From: Mesostigma viride
Taxonomy: Eukaryota > Streptophyta > Mesostigmatophyceae > Mesostigmatales > Mesostigmataceae
NCBI GenBank assembly: GCA_009746045.1
Contig: RPFO01000017.1
Coordinates: forward strand, 1-52,500
DNA length: 52,500 bases
Reading direction: 5' to 3'
The notes under the pieces are model-generated. The model worked only from the letters and a program-made list of their open reading frames with translations, ran no database searches and was not told where the DNA came from. The position numbers and the translations under genes were made by a program. This document shows positions 42,401 to 52,500 of the stretch, piece after piece (position 1 is the first letter of the stretch; each line of letters begins with the position of its first letter).

Positions 42401-43956
42401 AATGCATGCCTGCAAGGCCACGCTGACCGTAAGAGCCAAGGGAAGGTGGCACCATGCCTGCAAGGCCACGCTGACCGTAAGAGCCAAGGGAAGGTGACAC
42501 GGGCGCCTTTGGGGCGCTGTGTGAACATCAAAGTGCATTATGTGAATGCTGTGTAGGACCTTACATGCTGCACCCACAGATGTGCATTATGTGAATGTTG
42601 TATAGGACCTTCCATGCTTCACCCACAGATGTGCATTATGTGAATGCTGTATAGGACCTTACATGCTGCACCCGCAGATTTTGCTGCTTGTATTGCATCA
42701 CCAGCTGATCATGGGTACCAGTCAGGGTGGTCAGCGGGCACGGGCCAGGACAAGCGCAGGACAAACGCCTTGTTGGCATGCGGCCAACAATGGTGGCGGG
42801 AACCGGATGCTGGCAGGAGGCCATGGCCCATTTGCTTCCTGACATTGCTGTTGTGGTTCCTGGAAAACTCACCAGGGACCCATTACCGCTTCTCATGTAT
42901 CTGCTCCTGCATCCCAAACTCGTTCGGTACGCGGAATAATGTGCACATGCCTGGATGACCATACATCAGTCGGTTACCTTGACAAGGAGCGCAGGTTTGT
43001 TGTGGCATGTGTATGTTGCGCCAGGTGTGTTGTGGCGTCTCCGCGCCCTCTAGCCAGACTAGCCTAGAGATTGGGGGGATGCTGCCAAGCACATTTATCT
43101 TTTGTACATACGTTTGGTACATGTGTTTTCCATCTACATGTGTGTGTGTGTCTGCACTGAACTCCCTGTGGTACGGCTTCCCTCAGTGCCTGCTGGCCTC
43201 TTCCACACACATGTACAAGTATGTTGCTGTGAATATGAGATCCAGCCGCTTGAGTGGTTGCCTCATTATGTCGTCGTGCTTGGATAAATGCTCCCCTTTG
43301 TTGAACGGTCGCTGGGACGACATCATCCTGCTCATGACCCCCCGGCGCCTATGACTGCCTGGTCGCAATCTTTACCTTTTCATTGAAGTACATCTTTTCA
43401 CTCTTATTTTCTATATGATGTTTGTCGCACGCTCGTGACGGGCACTTCCGAACCCCCCTTGCCGTGAATTCTCGTTGGAACCGGGCTTGAACTGTCACCC
43501 ACGTGCGTGGCGTTATCCCCCGGTTTGATGCCCCCCTTTTCCATGCCGTCGTCCAGCATGAAGTGGATTGAGGTCAAGATGTCTGAGCTGGGCGTGAGCA
43601 GCCACCCCGACTACAAGCTGCTCGCGCTGGTGGACCACACCGCAATGATCACCGTGACAGCTGGCAGCTACGGCGTGTTCGACTGCAAGCCGCTCGCCGT
43701 GATCTGGGCGCGCTTTCCGACCGCGTACGGGCCCCACAACACCATCATGTTCGACGACCTGCGGCGCAACTTCATCATGAACCCACAGAACGGGCTCAAG
43801 ATCCGACCCTTTCGCGACGCACACCAGACTCGAGGCAGCGACATTGAGCTGCTGCGGCTGACGGAGTACCTGCAGCTGATCGCCACCCTGGACACCCTCG
43901 AGGCGCTCAACCACCGGCACTGGGAGGACTATGTGCAGCGCAACGGCGGGATGTGA
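39497..43956 (+). CDS. UBLCP1: Ubiquitin-like domain CTD phosphatase (UBLCP1 type)
   Basis: Six exons: 39497-39624, 39730-39825, 40082-40232, 40797-40914, 42154-42217, 43557-43956. They total 957 nt, 318 residues plus stop, with all phases consistent. An N-terminal ubiquitin-like domain ([20 protein letters not shown], then [20 protein letters not shown]) is followed by an FCP1/HAD phosphatase domain. Catalytic DxDxT is [10 protein letters not shown] (D143, D145). Further motifs are [43 protein letters not shown] and IRPFRDAH. The human protein has the same length and motif positions; it is nuclear and dephosphorylates the 26S proteasome, and CTD peptides in vitro. Intron 4 (40915-42153) holds an 18-copy 24-bp minisatellite. 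The neighbour is a divergent cyclin T/K gene. Confidence 0.96.
41255..41687. repeat. 24-bp minisatellite in UBLCP1 intron 4, 18 copies
   Basis: Unit CCTGTGTATCCATATCTACT followed by TACG, almost invariant (two units have CGTG for CCTG). Because 24 is divisible by three it keeps several frames open on both strands, none of them real. Confidence 0.97.
42401..42680. repeat. Two short tandem repeats in UBLCP1 intron 5
   Basis: A 45-bp unit (GCCTGCAAGGCCACGCTGAC...) occurs twice at about 42406-42496. A unit of about 57-59 bp (GTGCATTATGTGAATGCTGT...) occurs about 2.5 times at 42531-42680. Confidence 0.8.
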
Positions 43957-46009
43957 GACCCAAGTGCTGGAAAGTGGGCGCAGTGGGTGATGAAGAGTGC
44001 GTGCAGTGGGAGGGAATGCAGCACGCACGTGAAGGATCTCAGTATCCAGGTCTCCAGGACAGGGGTTTTGAGGATGCTGTGGGCAAGCGTTTGGAGCTAA
44101 CTACTGCATCGTGCTGTTTTAGGAACTGACGTGGACATGAGGTGCCTGTGGATGCGCCATAGGTTGTGTATCCTCTATCACTGGACAAAACATGTGCACT
44201 ATGCGTCAGCACCGTGCAGACAACTACCCTAGTCCTTCCATGGTGTTGGATCGCCATGCGTCCAGGCATAGTTGTCTCACTTCATTAAGATTGGACTGTC
44301 TTTTTGTTGTACCCGGATCTAATTGTGGGCGTCATGATCCAATATCCATCCTGGCCGACCTTGGCTCAGCTTGCGCCAGGGGGCCTGCTCGCTGATTTGT
44401 TCATTCATTCAGTTGCGTGCATCCATATTTTGAGGCGGCTCCCCTGCACGGGCTGCTGACATCCACACATGGCCCATTAATTAATCAATTATTAAACACG
44501 CGTTCGAGAGCCACAGATCGAGCACCAGAGTGCTTCTAGTCCGGCTAGCTGAGTGTGCACAGCGGGCAGACCGGGGGCAGAGACCCCCCCCCCCTTCCCT
44601 CATGCCACAGGGTGCACAATCGGACCCGTCGAAACGATCCGGCATCCCCTGTGGGTGCAATAAAGCTTCACAACATATGGCCCATGCTTCTGATCCCGTT
44701 GCACATTGATTAAAATTAATGAAAAAGTTGCTGCATCGACCATGTACGAGTACCTTTGATGCATTTAGCGAGACAACTATTCCTGGACGCATGGCGATCA
44801 CCCAAAATGCACATCTCATTCCAGAAATGGGACCGCATACCAGTTATATAACGTTTACCCTACCACTTCTTTTTGATTGGCAAAAAGATATTTAGCCAAT
44901 CACCTGTATACTTACCATACTGCACGTTTGGGAGTATATCAAGTGAGACAACCACACCTACATGTCAACAACTGCATGGTAGGGTTGCTACAATTTCACA
45001 ATGCAGTCGCTGGTCGGTTACCTCATGAATACTATGTACAAATCCTTGACGGATACGCAGAAAAATTTCTACCTATACGGCATCGCAAGCATCATCATGG
45101 CTTCTAGAAGCACAGACTGGATGATGTGCAAGCTACCGTTCACATGGCACACATCTATACCAGAAACCTGGCCACGGATACAAGGACTTCCGTGTAAAGA
45201 AGACGGCTGCACACCTGGGGTGATACTGCCTAACGTTACCCACTACCTGTGTACACCGTGCAGATGCAGATCGTTCTACACCAAGGCAGTAGCTCCAGAC
45301 GGACAGCCTTGAGCTTGTGGCAGGATGCCATGCTAGCCGCGTAGCCTGCCCAGACGAGTCCGTTCTTTCAACACACCACAGCCACTGATTCACTGAGTAC
45401 GTGATGGCTCAGGCTGATCCCCCACAAAGCCTGATCCACGACAAAACCTTTCCTCCAATGCGAAAGTCAGATGGGGAGAACCGCGCTGCCTGTTTGAAGA
45501 CCGTCTCTATTTCCGCCCAGCCTGACATACGGCACGCTGGCAGCATGACTCATGCCGCCGGCAGCTAGCACAGGTTGCGATGCGGACACATAACCAGGCC
45601 ATGCACTGTCAGCGGTTCGCCTGGGCCCTGGGAGCAACGTCCCTTGGACGGAGTTTCTGACGTGCGAGCGCTCATCCTTTGTCCTGCGCTGTGCATGGGT
45701 GCAACGAGAACAGGCACGTTCCACGGCGCACACAGGGCAGCTCTGTGGCTGGTTCAGATGACCTCACCGAACAGGCTGTGTTCATACCAAGGTGCACTGA
45801 TGGGCCATGGACCCCTAGCACTCCTGCATGCATGAAGAGCCCGCAAGGAATGGACGGCTGTGCTAGGCTGACCGGCATGTGACAGGTTATCAGCGAAACA
45901 AGAAGTGAAGAGCTACGTTTAGCTGAGGATTGCGAGCATAACAATAACAGAGTTTCCTATTTTACACGTGCATGCGTGTTGCGGGGTGTGACGCGGTGCT
46001 AGTATTTAT
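43957..46009. other. Intergenic region with one weak open frame
   Basis: Between UBLCP1 and the convergent GRAM gene. A 103-codon frame at 45001-45312 (MQSLVGYLMNTMYKSLTDTQ, with C..DGC and CTPCRCRS) has some coding flavour but no recognised family, splice evidence or promoter. Probability of a real gene is low. Confidence 0.3.
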
Positions 46010-46014
46010 TTACA

Positions 46015-46116
46015 AGTGGGTGGGTGGGTGGGTGGGTGGGTGGGTGGGTGGGTGGGTGGGTGGGTGGGTGGGTGGGTGGGTGGGTGGGTGGGTGGGTGGG
46101 TGGGTGGGTGGGTGGG
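46015..46116. repeat. (GTGG)n microsatellite, about 25 copies
   Basis: Perfect tetranucleotide array. On the minus strand it extends the open frame of the last GRAM-gene exon as Thr-His-Pro-Pro repeats, probably beyond the true stop or splice site. Confidence 0.95.
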
Positions 46117-46453
46117 CTATAACCGCTAAGGCACCCAGGAAAACTGTCCCGGTACCCGCCTCCAGTAGAGTCATTCCCTTGCTCTGATACACAAGCCAGT
46201 AAGCGAGACTAGGATGGACTAGAACAAAGCTAGGCCCCATGCAGCGGTCTGGTTTGGGGCACCCAATTTTAGCTACTGCGCCCGACGATGATGCTGATTT
46301 GGACATGCTCGCTTCCCTAGCCCCACCCCCACCCCCACCCCCTCTCATAAGTTTTCCCCCAATGCCCCCCGTCTTCAATCCCCCCCACACCCACCTCCAC
46401 CCACCAAAGCACCCACCGGTTCTGACATGTCCTGCGTCGGCTCGGGCCGTCAC

Positions 46454-49400
46454 GTCCTCAGGTGGGGGAGGCCTCTGGGGGCGGCGAGCTGCTGCCCCCC
46501 CCTGCCCCTCCCCCCCCACTAGCAGCGCTCTCCTGCCACTGCTCCACCATGTGCTCCAGCAGCGCGTGCGCGCTGTCCAGGTTGTCGCCCGCAAAGTCTT
46601 TCATCGCAATCTGGTGAACAGGAGGAGGGGCAAGGGGGGCAAGGGGGGAGGGTGGCCCATGCCAAGCGGCAGGAGAGAGAGGGGGGAAAGAGGAGCAAAT
46701 GGTTCAAGGGGGAGGGAGAAGGGGGGAGAGCGGCACAAGGGGGTGAAAAAGAAGGGAGAGGCAGGGGTACGCCAGCAGCAGGATTACGTATCATGGCGGG
46801 GGTAAAGAGATGGGCAGCAGGCAAGAGAGGAGCAGTGGGCGACAGGTACAGAGGACAGGGTCGGGTAGGAGGGTGCTGTGGCTGCTGGCCGATAAGGGTG
46901 CACTTAGGCTCATGCACATGGCAATCCTGTGCTGCAAAACAGAACACGCATCAGTGCAACGAGGTCATTCCAAAAATAGACATGCCCGGATGGCCAACCC
47001 CTGGTAGAAAAGGCTAGTACAGACAGGATATGGCATAGGGTGGCCATCCATGGCGGATCATCCGTGACCTCTGAAGCCTGGCATCCGTACCCAGAACCTA
47101 CGCCGGCACCCCATCCGCAGCAGCGCAGGTCCCTCCCACCCAGGTCCATGACAGCATGCGTATGATTCCATGAGGGGGAGAGGAGGGTGCGTACTGGCAA
47201 GGCCTATTAGCAAGGCCTACTGGCAAGGCCTATTAGCAAGGCCTACTGGCAAGGCCTACAAAGCCCTCGTGCGACATGGCCCAAAGAGGAGGGTGCGGCA
47301 TGGGCCGTACACAGCCTCACAGCACAGAGCTGAGACCGAGCAATAAGGATCGCTACCTGACACAACACCATACCATGGTAAATCATGGTCCCATCATATT
47401 CCCCCTTCTTCCCCCCCCCCCCCCCCGCCCCCCCTCACGCCAGCTGCCTCGTTCCCATGGTCGTTGCTCACAAACAGATTGTTTGCATGTATATTGTGCC
47501 CTCTTTCGGCTGCGCCCATATCAAGAGAGCCCATGTACCCATGCGTCGCCCTCGAGCGACAGCTTGAGCAGGTCTGCGCCGCCAAACATCTGTCGCTGCC
47601 GCTGCACGGACAGCACCTGCGAATGCTCCAGCACAAACTGAGGGGGGGGATTGGGGTGGATGGAGTGGGGCGCATCGGGTGGGGTGTGCACACACAACAT
47701 GCACAACACGCACAACACGCACAACACGCACAACACGCACAACACGCACAACACGCACAACACGCACAACACGCACAACACGCACAACACGCACAACACG
47801 CACAACACGCACAACACGCACAACACGCACAACACGCACAACACGCACAACACGCACAACACGCACAACACGCACAACACGCACAACACGCACAACACGC
47901 ACAACACGCACAACACGCACAACACGCACAACACGCACAACACGCACAACACGCACAACACGCACAACACGCACAACACGCACAACACGCACAACACGCA
48001 CAACACGCACAACACGCACAACACGCACAACACGCACAACACGCACAACACGCACAACACGCACAACACGCACAACACGCACAACACGCACAACACGCAC
48101 AACACGCACAACACGCACAACACGCACAACACGCACAACACGCACAACACGCACAACACGCACAACACGCACAACACGCACAACACGCACAACACGCACA
48201 ACACGCACAACACGCACAACACGCACAACACGCACAACACGCACAACACGCACAACACGCACAACACGCACAACACGCACAACACGCACAACACGCACAA
48301 CACGCACAACACGCACAACACGCACAACACGCACAACACGCACAACACGCACAACACGCACAACACGCACAACACGCACAACACGCACAACACGCACAAC
48401 ACGCACAACACGCACAACACGCACAACACGCACAACACGCACAACACGCACAACACGCACAACACGCACAACACGCACAACACGCACAACACGCACAACA
48501 CGCACAACACGCACAACACGCACAACACGCACAACACGCACAACACGCACAACACGCACAACACGCACAACACGCACAACACGCACAACACGCACAACAC
48601 GCACAACACGCACAACACGCACAACACGCACAACACGCACAACACGCACAACACGCACAACACGCACAACACGCACAACACGCACAACACGCACAACACG
48701 CACAACACGCACAACACGCACAACACGCACAACACGCACAACACGCACAACACGCACAACACGCACAACACGCACAACACGCACACGGAAAAGGTGAGGT
48801 GAGCAAGCAGTCGTGGGCCTGCAGCCGCAGCAGACACTTCGCGCCCTCAAAGAGGCATTGAGTCGCACGGAAAGAGGCGAAGGTGAAGGCAGACGGGGCG
48901 GGGCGTGCAGGGCGGCATGACCCCTCTCGTGGCATGAAAACTATGCATATTAAGAGCCATCACACTAGATAGGCAAGGCTACGAGATGCCGGACAATATT
49001 GCATAAAGGAAGCGTGTGCGCATAGCCCATTTGACTGGACGCCCTTGCCATGCTTAGTACCCTGTCACCTTTCGAAGCCTACATCAACATGGCACACAGC
49101 CACGCACCGGCAGCTTGCGCCCTTGCTCTTCCACCTGGTAACACACGTGCTGGTCGGTGATGTACAGCACGCCGCGGAAGGACATCTGGATCTCCGGCGT
49201 GTACGCGTTGTGGCAGCAGCGATAGGACTGCACCAGCTTGCAGGGGAAAGCTGGCGTGCAATAGGAGGGGAGGAACGAGAGGTAGGAGGGCAGGGGTGGG
49301 AGGCGGAGGGGAGGGCTGTCAGTAGAAATTACGTTCCACCAGTAACAACGAAGGGGTACTATGGAGCAACATGGAACGGGTTGACATGCAAGAGAATGCC

Positions 49401-51972
49401 CCATGTCATCACCGGCAGGCAGCCGCCAGATGCTGCGCAGTGCCTGCATGCGCAAGGGGCGGTGTGCGGGCAGGGCCCGCGAGGGGCCATGGGCCGTGTG
49501 CGCACCACGGCGACTCACAAAAACATGGAGAGCACACACGCAAAGGAATACAAAAAATTTTGCAACTATGCTCCCCACACACACTGAATCCCCCCCCCCC
49601 CCCCCAACCATGATAAACACAACGCACTGCATCAGATCACGGCCCATCGCATCCCCACGCAGACTCAACCAGGTCTCTTCCTCAGGCACCATAACACCAG
49701 CACGTAATCATGCCCACCATAGCCCCGCAACACACGCACTTACACTCGATCAGGTTCTCCTCCTCGGGTAGACCGAACATCTTCTGCACCAGGGCTGCAT
49801 TCTCAAGCTCCTTGGACCGCTCGCCGCCACCCTGCGCTCCCCCCTGGACTCTGCTCTCGGATCGCTCCACGTCACCCACCGGGTCGATCGCGTTCCACCA
49901 CGACGACAGGGTGGACCCCAGCGACTTGAAGGGGGCAGGCGCGCTGCTGCCGCCCGGCTCGTCCTTGCCCTGCGGGCAGTAAGGCATGTATTGGATTCAG
50001 GCCACCCATTCGAGGCAACAATAACGGAAAACCCGTAATGGCCATCCGCTCCACATGTGCAGACCAGTGTAATACGCGGATCTTTAATCTGTAGCATGGT
50101 CAAGAGCTTTGGACCGAGAAATTTTCGGGGCCCAAGAAAACGAGGGAGGGCAGGCAGGGAGGTGGAGTTGAAAGGGGGGAGAAGACCTGAAGGCGGTTGG
50201 GGATGCAGGTTAAAGGAGCGAGGCCGCATGGGGAGGAAAGGTTCAACGAGAGAGGGCGCATGGGGAGGAACGGTTCAACGAGAGAGGGCGCATGGGGAGG
50301 AACGGTTCAACGAGAGAGGGCGCATGGGGAGGAAAGGTTCAACGAGAGAGGGCGCATGGGGAGGAAAGGTTCAACGAGAGAGGGCGCATGGGCAGGAAAG
50401 GCTCAACGAGAGAGGGCGCATGGGGAGGAAAGGCTCAACGAGAGAGGAAGAATGGGGAGGAAAGGCTCAACGAGAGAGGGCGCATGGGGAGGAAAGGTTC
50501 AACGAGAGAGGAAGAATTGGGAGGAAAGGTTCAACGAGAGAGGAAGAATTGGGACGAACGGCAGGGCGAGACAAGGGACTGTGTGTGTGGGGGGGGGTAT
50601 AAGGCGGAAAACAGTCCAAGCGGAGTTCTCATCCGCCCTGGCTGATGCAGGTAATGCCCACACCATGGGTCACATATCCATCCAGGTACTGCCTCTTGCC
50701 CGGACCAATCCAACAGCACATCCCTGCGCCCAGGAGAACCCCTGTTCCTACCCACCCCGCTGTCCCCCGGTACCAGCTCATCGTGGCATACACGCGGAAG
50801 CGCACGCGCCTCTATCGTCTATCCAGCCTTGCATCACCCATGAGACAACCAGCCTTGCATCATCCATGAGACGACCAGCCTTGCATCACCCATGAGACAA
50901 CCAGCCTTGCATCATCCATGAGACGACCAGCCTTGCATCATCCATGAGACGACCAGCCTTGCATCACCCATGAGACAACCAGCCTTGCATCATCCATGAG
51001 ACGACCAGCCTTGCATCATCCATGAGACGACCAGCCTTGCATCAGCCATGAGACAACCAGCCTTGCATCATCCATGAGACGACCAGCCTTGCATTATGTG
51101 CAAACGCATGATGTGGCACGGAGAGAGGCGGATGCAGGTATCAAGGGGCCCACACCATGCGCCCTTACGGCAGGTTGCGGATGCAACCATTGCCACAGCA
51201 GGAGACGAGCAACGACATGGGGGCACGCAGGGGCATGGTGCCGGCAGCAGGAAAGCCCACCAAGAGCCAAAGGCAGCAGCCACTCTCACAATGGCCACCC
51301 CGCCACAGCTGCCTAGAGAGCAACGGGAGCACGTTTGCAAGGGGCCTTCCATGATTTGCTTGAGGCGGAAGGCACCGTCGTCCTCGCCATCAACAACGTC
51401 ATCGAGTGCATCTTGGATCCTCATCCGCACCTATGCATGCCACGCGACGCCTTCTCAGGGATATGTGCATATACTCCCAACGAAGTAATGTTCTTAATTA
51501 ATTAATTAATGCCACGCGATGCCAGCGCCGGCGCACCAGCGTACCTTTATCAATGAGACATCCGTACCTTCATCAATGAGGCATCCGTACCTTAATCAAT
51601 GAGGCATCCGTACCTTAATGCCCAACGTGGCCACCGCGGACCGGGCGGCTTCCCCCATCTCTCGCAGTGCACCCATGCCAAACCACCCATCCTTGTGCGC
51701 GTGCTCTCCCCCCTCCTCCCCCTCTTCCACATCCTCGTCGTCCTCATCATCCCCCTCTTCCCGCATGTCCACATCACTCCCACCACCATCCTCCGCGTCT
51801 GCTGCATCTTCCTCCTCCTCCTCCTCTTGGCCTTCCTCCTCCTGCCCCTCCGCGTCTGCTTGCTTGCTGGCTGCTGCTGACGTCGCAGTGACATCAGCGG
51901 CGGCAGCTTGCGCAGTGGCTTGCCTTGCATGGGCCTCATTCCCACCCGCCTGCTTCTCCGTGGCTGCCTCGC
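46454..51972 (-). CDS. GRAM-domain protein, partial (5' end outside or unresolved)
   Basis: Supported exons, minus strand: 51972-51614 (acidic, ending RSAVATLGIK); one starting 51430 (VRMRIQDALDDVVDGEDDGA); possibly one near 50.8 kb (RRVRFRVYATMSWY); 49969-49744; 49250-49108; 47637-47539; and one starting 46610. The GRAM domain spans four of them: FGLPEEENLIESFPCKLVQS, then QMSFRGVLYITDQHVCYQVE, then FVLEHSQVLSVQRQRQMFGG, DLLKLSLEGDAW, and IAMKDFAGDNLDSAHALLEH. GRAM domains are PH-like lipid-binding modules of membrane-associated proteins. The 51.3-kb donor and the 3' end (46454 or further left) are uncertain. The intron 48 kb region is dominated by a 9-bp satellite. The protein extends beyond the window or has further 5' exons. 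Confidence 0.7.
47194..47262. repeat. Short tandem repeat, about 3 copies
   Basis: GGCAAGGCCTATTAGCAAGG-type unit of about 24 bp, in a GRAM-gene intron. Confidence 0.7.
47695..48786. repeat. 9-bp satellite (CACAACACG)n, about 120 copies
   Basis: Nearly perfect over about 1.09 kb, inside the intron between GRAM-domain exons 49250-49108 and 47637-47539. All long frames over it (several hundred codons on both strands) are artefacts of a 3-divisible repeat. Confidence 0.98.
50215..50562. repeat. 32-bp minisatellite, about 11 copies
   Basis: Unit GGTTCAACGAGAGAGGGCGC followed by ATGGGGAGGAAA, with a GAAGAAT(T/G) variant in the later copies. There are no unique spacers. Confidence 0.95.
50830..51095. 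repeat. 26-bp minisatellite, about 10 copies
   Basis: Unit CAGCCTTGCATCATCCATGA followed by GACGAC, alternating with a CACCCATGAGACAAC variant. Confidence 0.93.
51541..51618. repeat. About 23-bp tandem repeat next to an exon end, 3-4 copies
   Basis: GTACCTTAATCAATGAGGCATCC-type units end at the splice donor of the exon 51972-51614. The donor bases (GTAC on the minus strand) are part of the repeat. Confidence 0.75.
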
Positions 51973-52500
51973 CTGGCATGATCAGGGAGGGAACAACAAC
52001 CGCGAGGGCGGGGGAGAAAAGATGCAGGATACCAGTCACAGGGCAGCCAGGGCGACCAGGGTTAGATGACCTTCAGGGCAACAACTGCATTCGCGACCGG
52101 CATTCAGGGCAAGGAAGGTGTTGTGCTTTGGGCCATTCAGGGCAACCGCTGCAAGCGGTGCAAGGGGAACCGGTGGCATCTGCCAAGAGGAACTGAGCAA
52201 GGAATACCACGCGACAATAATAAGTAGTCGTCCATGGGCAAGGGCGTCAAGGGTGCCATGCACTTCACGACTCCACTCAACTAAACACACGACATGCATT
52301 GGGAGCTCCACGAGAACGACAGAATGAGAGTTCGCACACTACGCACACCAGCTTCCAAATGCCAATCATTCCACGATAAAGGACGATCCAAACCCCTGGT
52401 GATCACGGCCAACACGGAGAATATCCTACTGGCACTACCTCGGACCTCCCGGTAATACCGCTCAGCTAGCGATGCGTCTTTTTGCATGGAAAACGTTACG

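Noticed and set aside
47394-48935. Open frames of 370-513 codons over the 9-bp satellite (Cys-Ala, Val-Arg, Thr-His-Asn repeats)
   Set aside because: All are by-products of a 3-divisible tandem repeat in an intron, open on both strands.
1-52500. tRNA, rRNA or riboswitch genes
   Set aside because: No cloverleaf or conserved rRNA segments were noticed by eye; a covariance-model search could not be run.

Overview
The window reads as eukaryotic nuclear DNA, most likely from a GC-rich green alga. It joins two unlike parts at about 15,502. The right part (15,503-52,500) is host-like. It holds a 6-exon UBLCP1-type RNA polymerase II/proteasome phosphatase gene (318 codons, the same length as the human protein), a divergently transcribed cyclin T/K-type gene, a long downstream coiled-coil/disordered gene in phase with the cyclin, and a partial GRAM-domain gene. 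Introns there are long, GC-rich and full of mini- and microsatellites. The species cannot be fixed from the sequence.

The left part (1-15,502) is different and looks like an integrated virus-like element. Genes are compact, intergenic spaces short, and the two introns that can be traced are 120-168 bp and T-rich before the acceptor. Nearly every protein carries CxxC...CxxC zinc fingers. One adds an HNH-nuclease-like block, one is a RING plus TRAF-type zinc-finger protein, and one carries a SUMO-interacting-like motif before acidic tracts. No hallmark capsid, polymerase or packaging ATPase gene is visible, so the viral origin is inferred from gene style and not proven.

The central structure is a roughly 10.65 kb inverted repeat with no spacer: left arm 4,852-10,176, right arm 10,177-15,502. 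Each arm carries the same three genes (called D, E and F here). The arms differ visibly only by one base in a homopolymer. A 10-bp tandem repeat flanks the axis on both sides. This is what a head-to-head dimer or replication intermediate of a linear element with a hairpin terminus would look like; a foldback assembly artefact is the main alternative. The right arm stops abruptly in host-like DNA.

Control signals in the left part are unusually legible. Between E and F lies a bidirectional promoter with TTTCCCGC (E2F-type) sites spaced 41-43 bp apart, TATA-like boxes and a shared core CCGCCATAGCCAA. Upstream of genes A, B and C are heat-shock-element-like GAAnnTTCnnGAA arrays. Hairpins follow the stops of C and E. 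A 476-bp TA-flanked foldback MITE sits between A and B.

Several genes in the left part are broken by single-base frame changes, most in G or C homopolymers and most closed by one extra G/C. In gene D one such break is present in the left arm and absent in the right arm. Long-read homopolymer under-calling or early decay of an endogenous element would both explain this.
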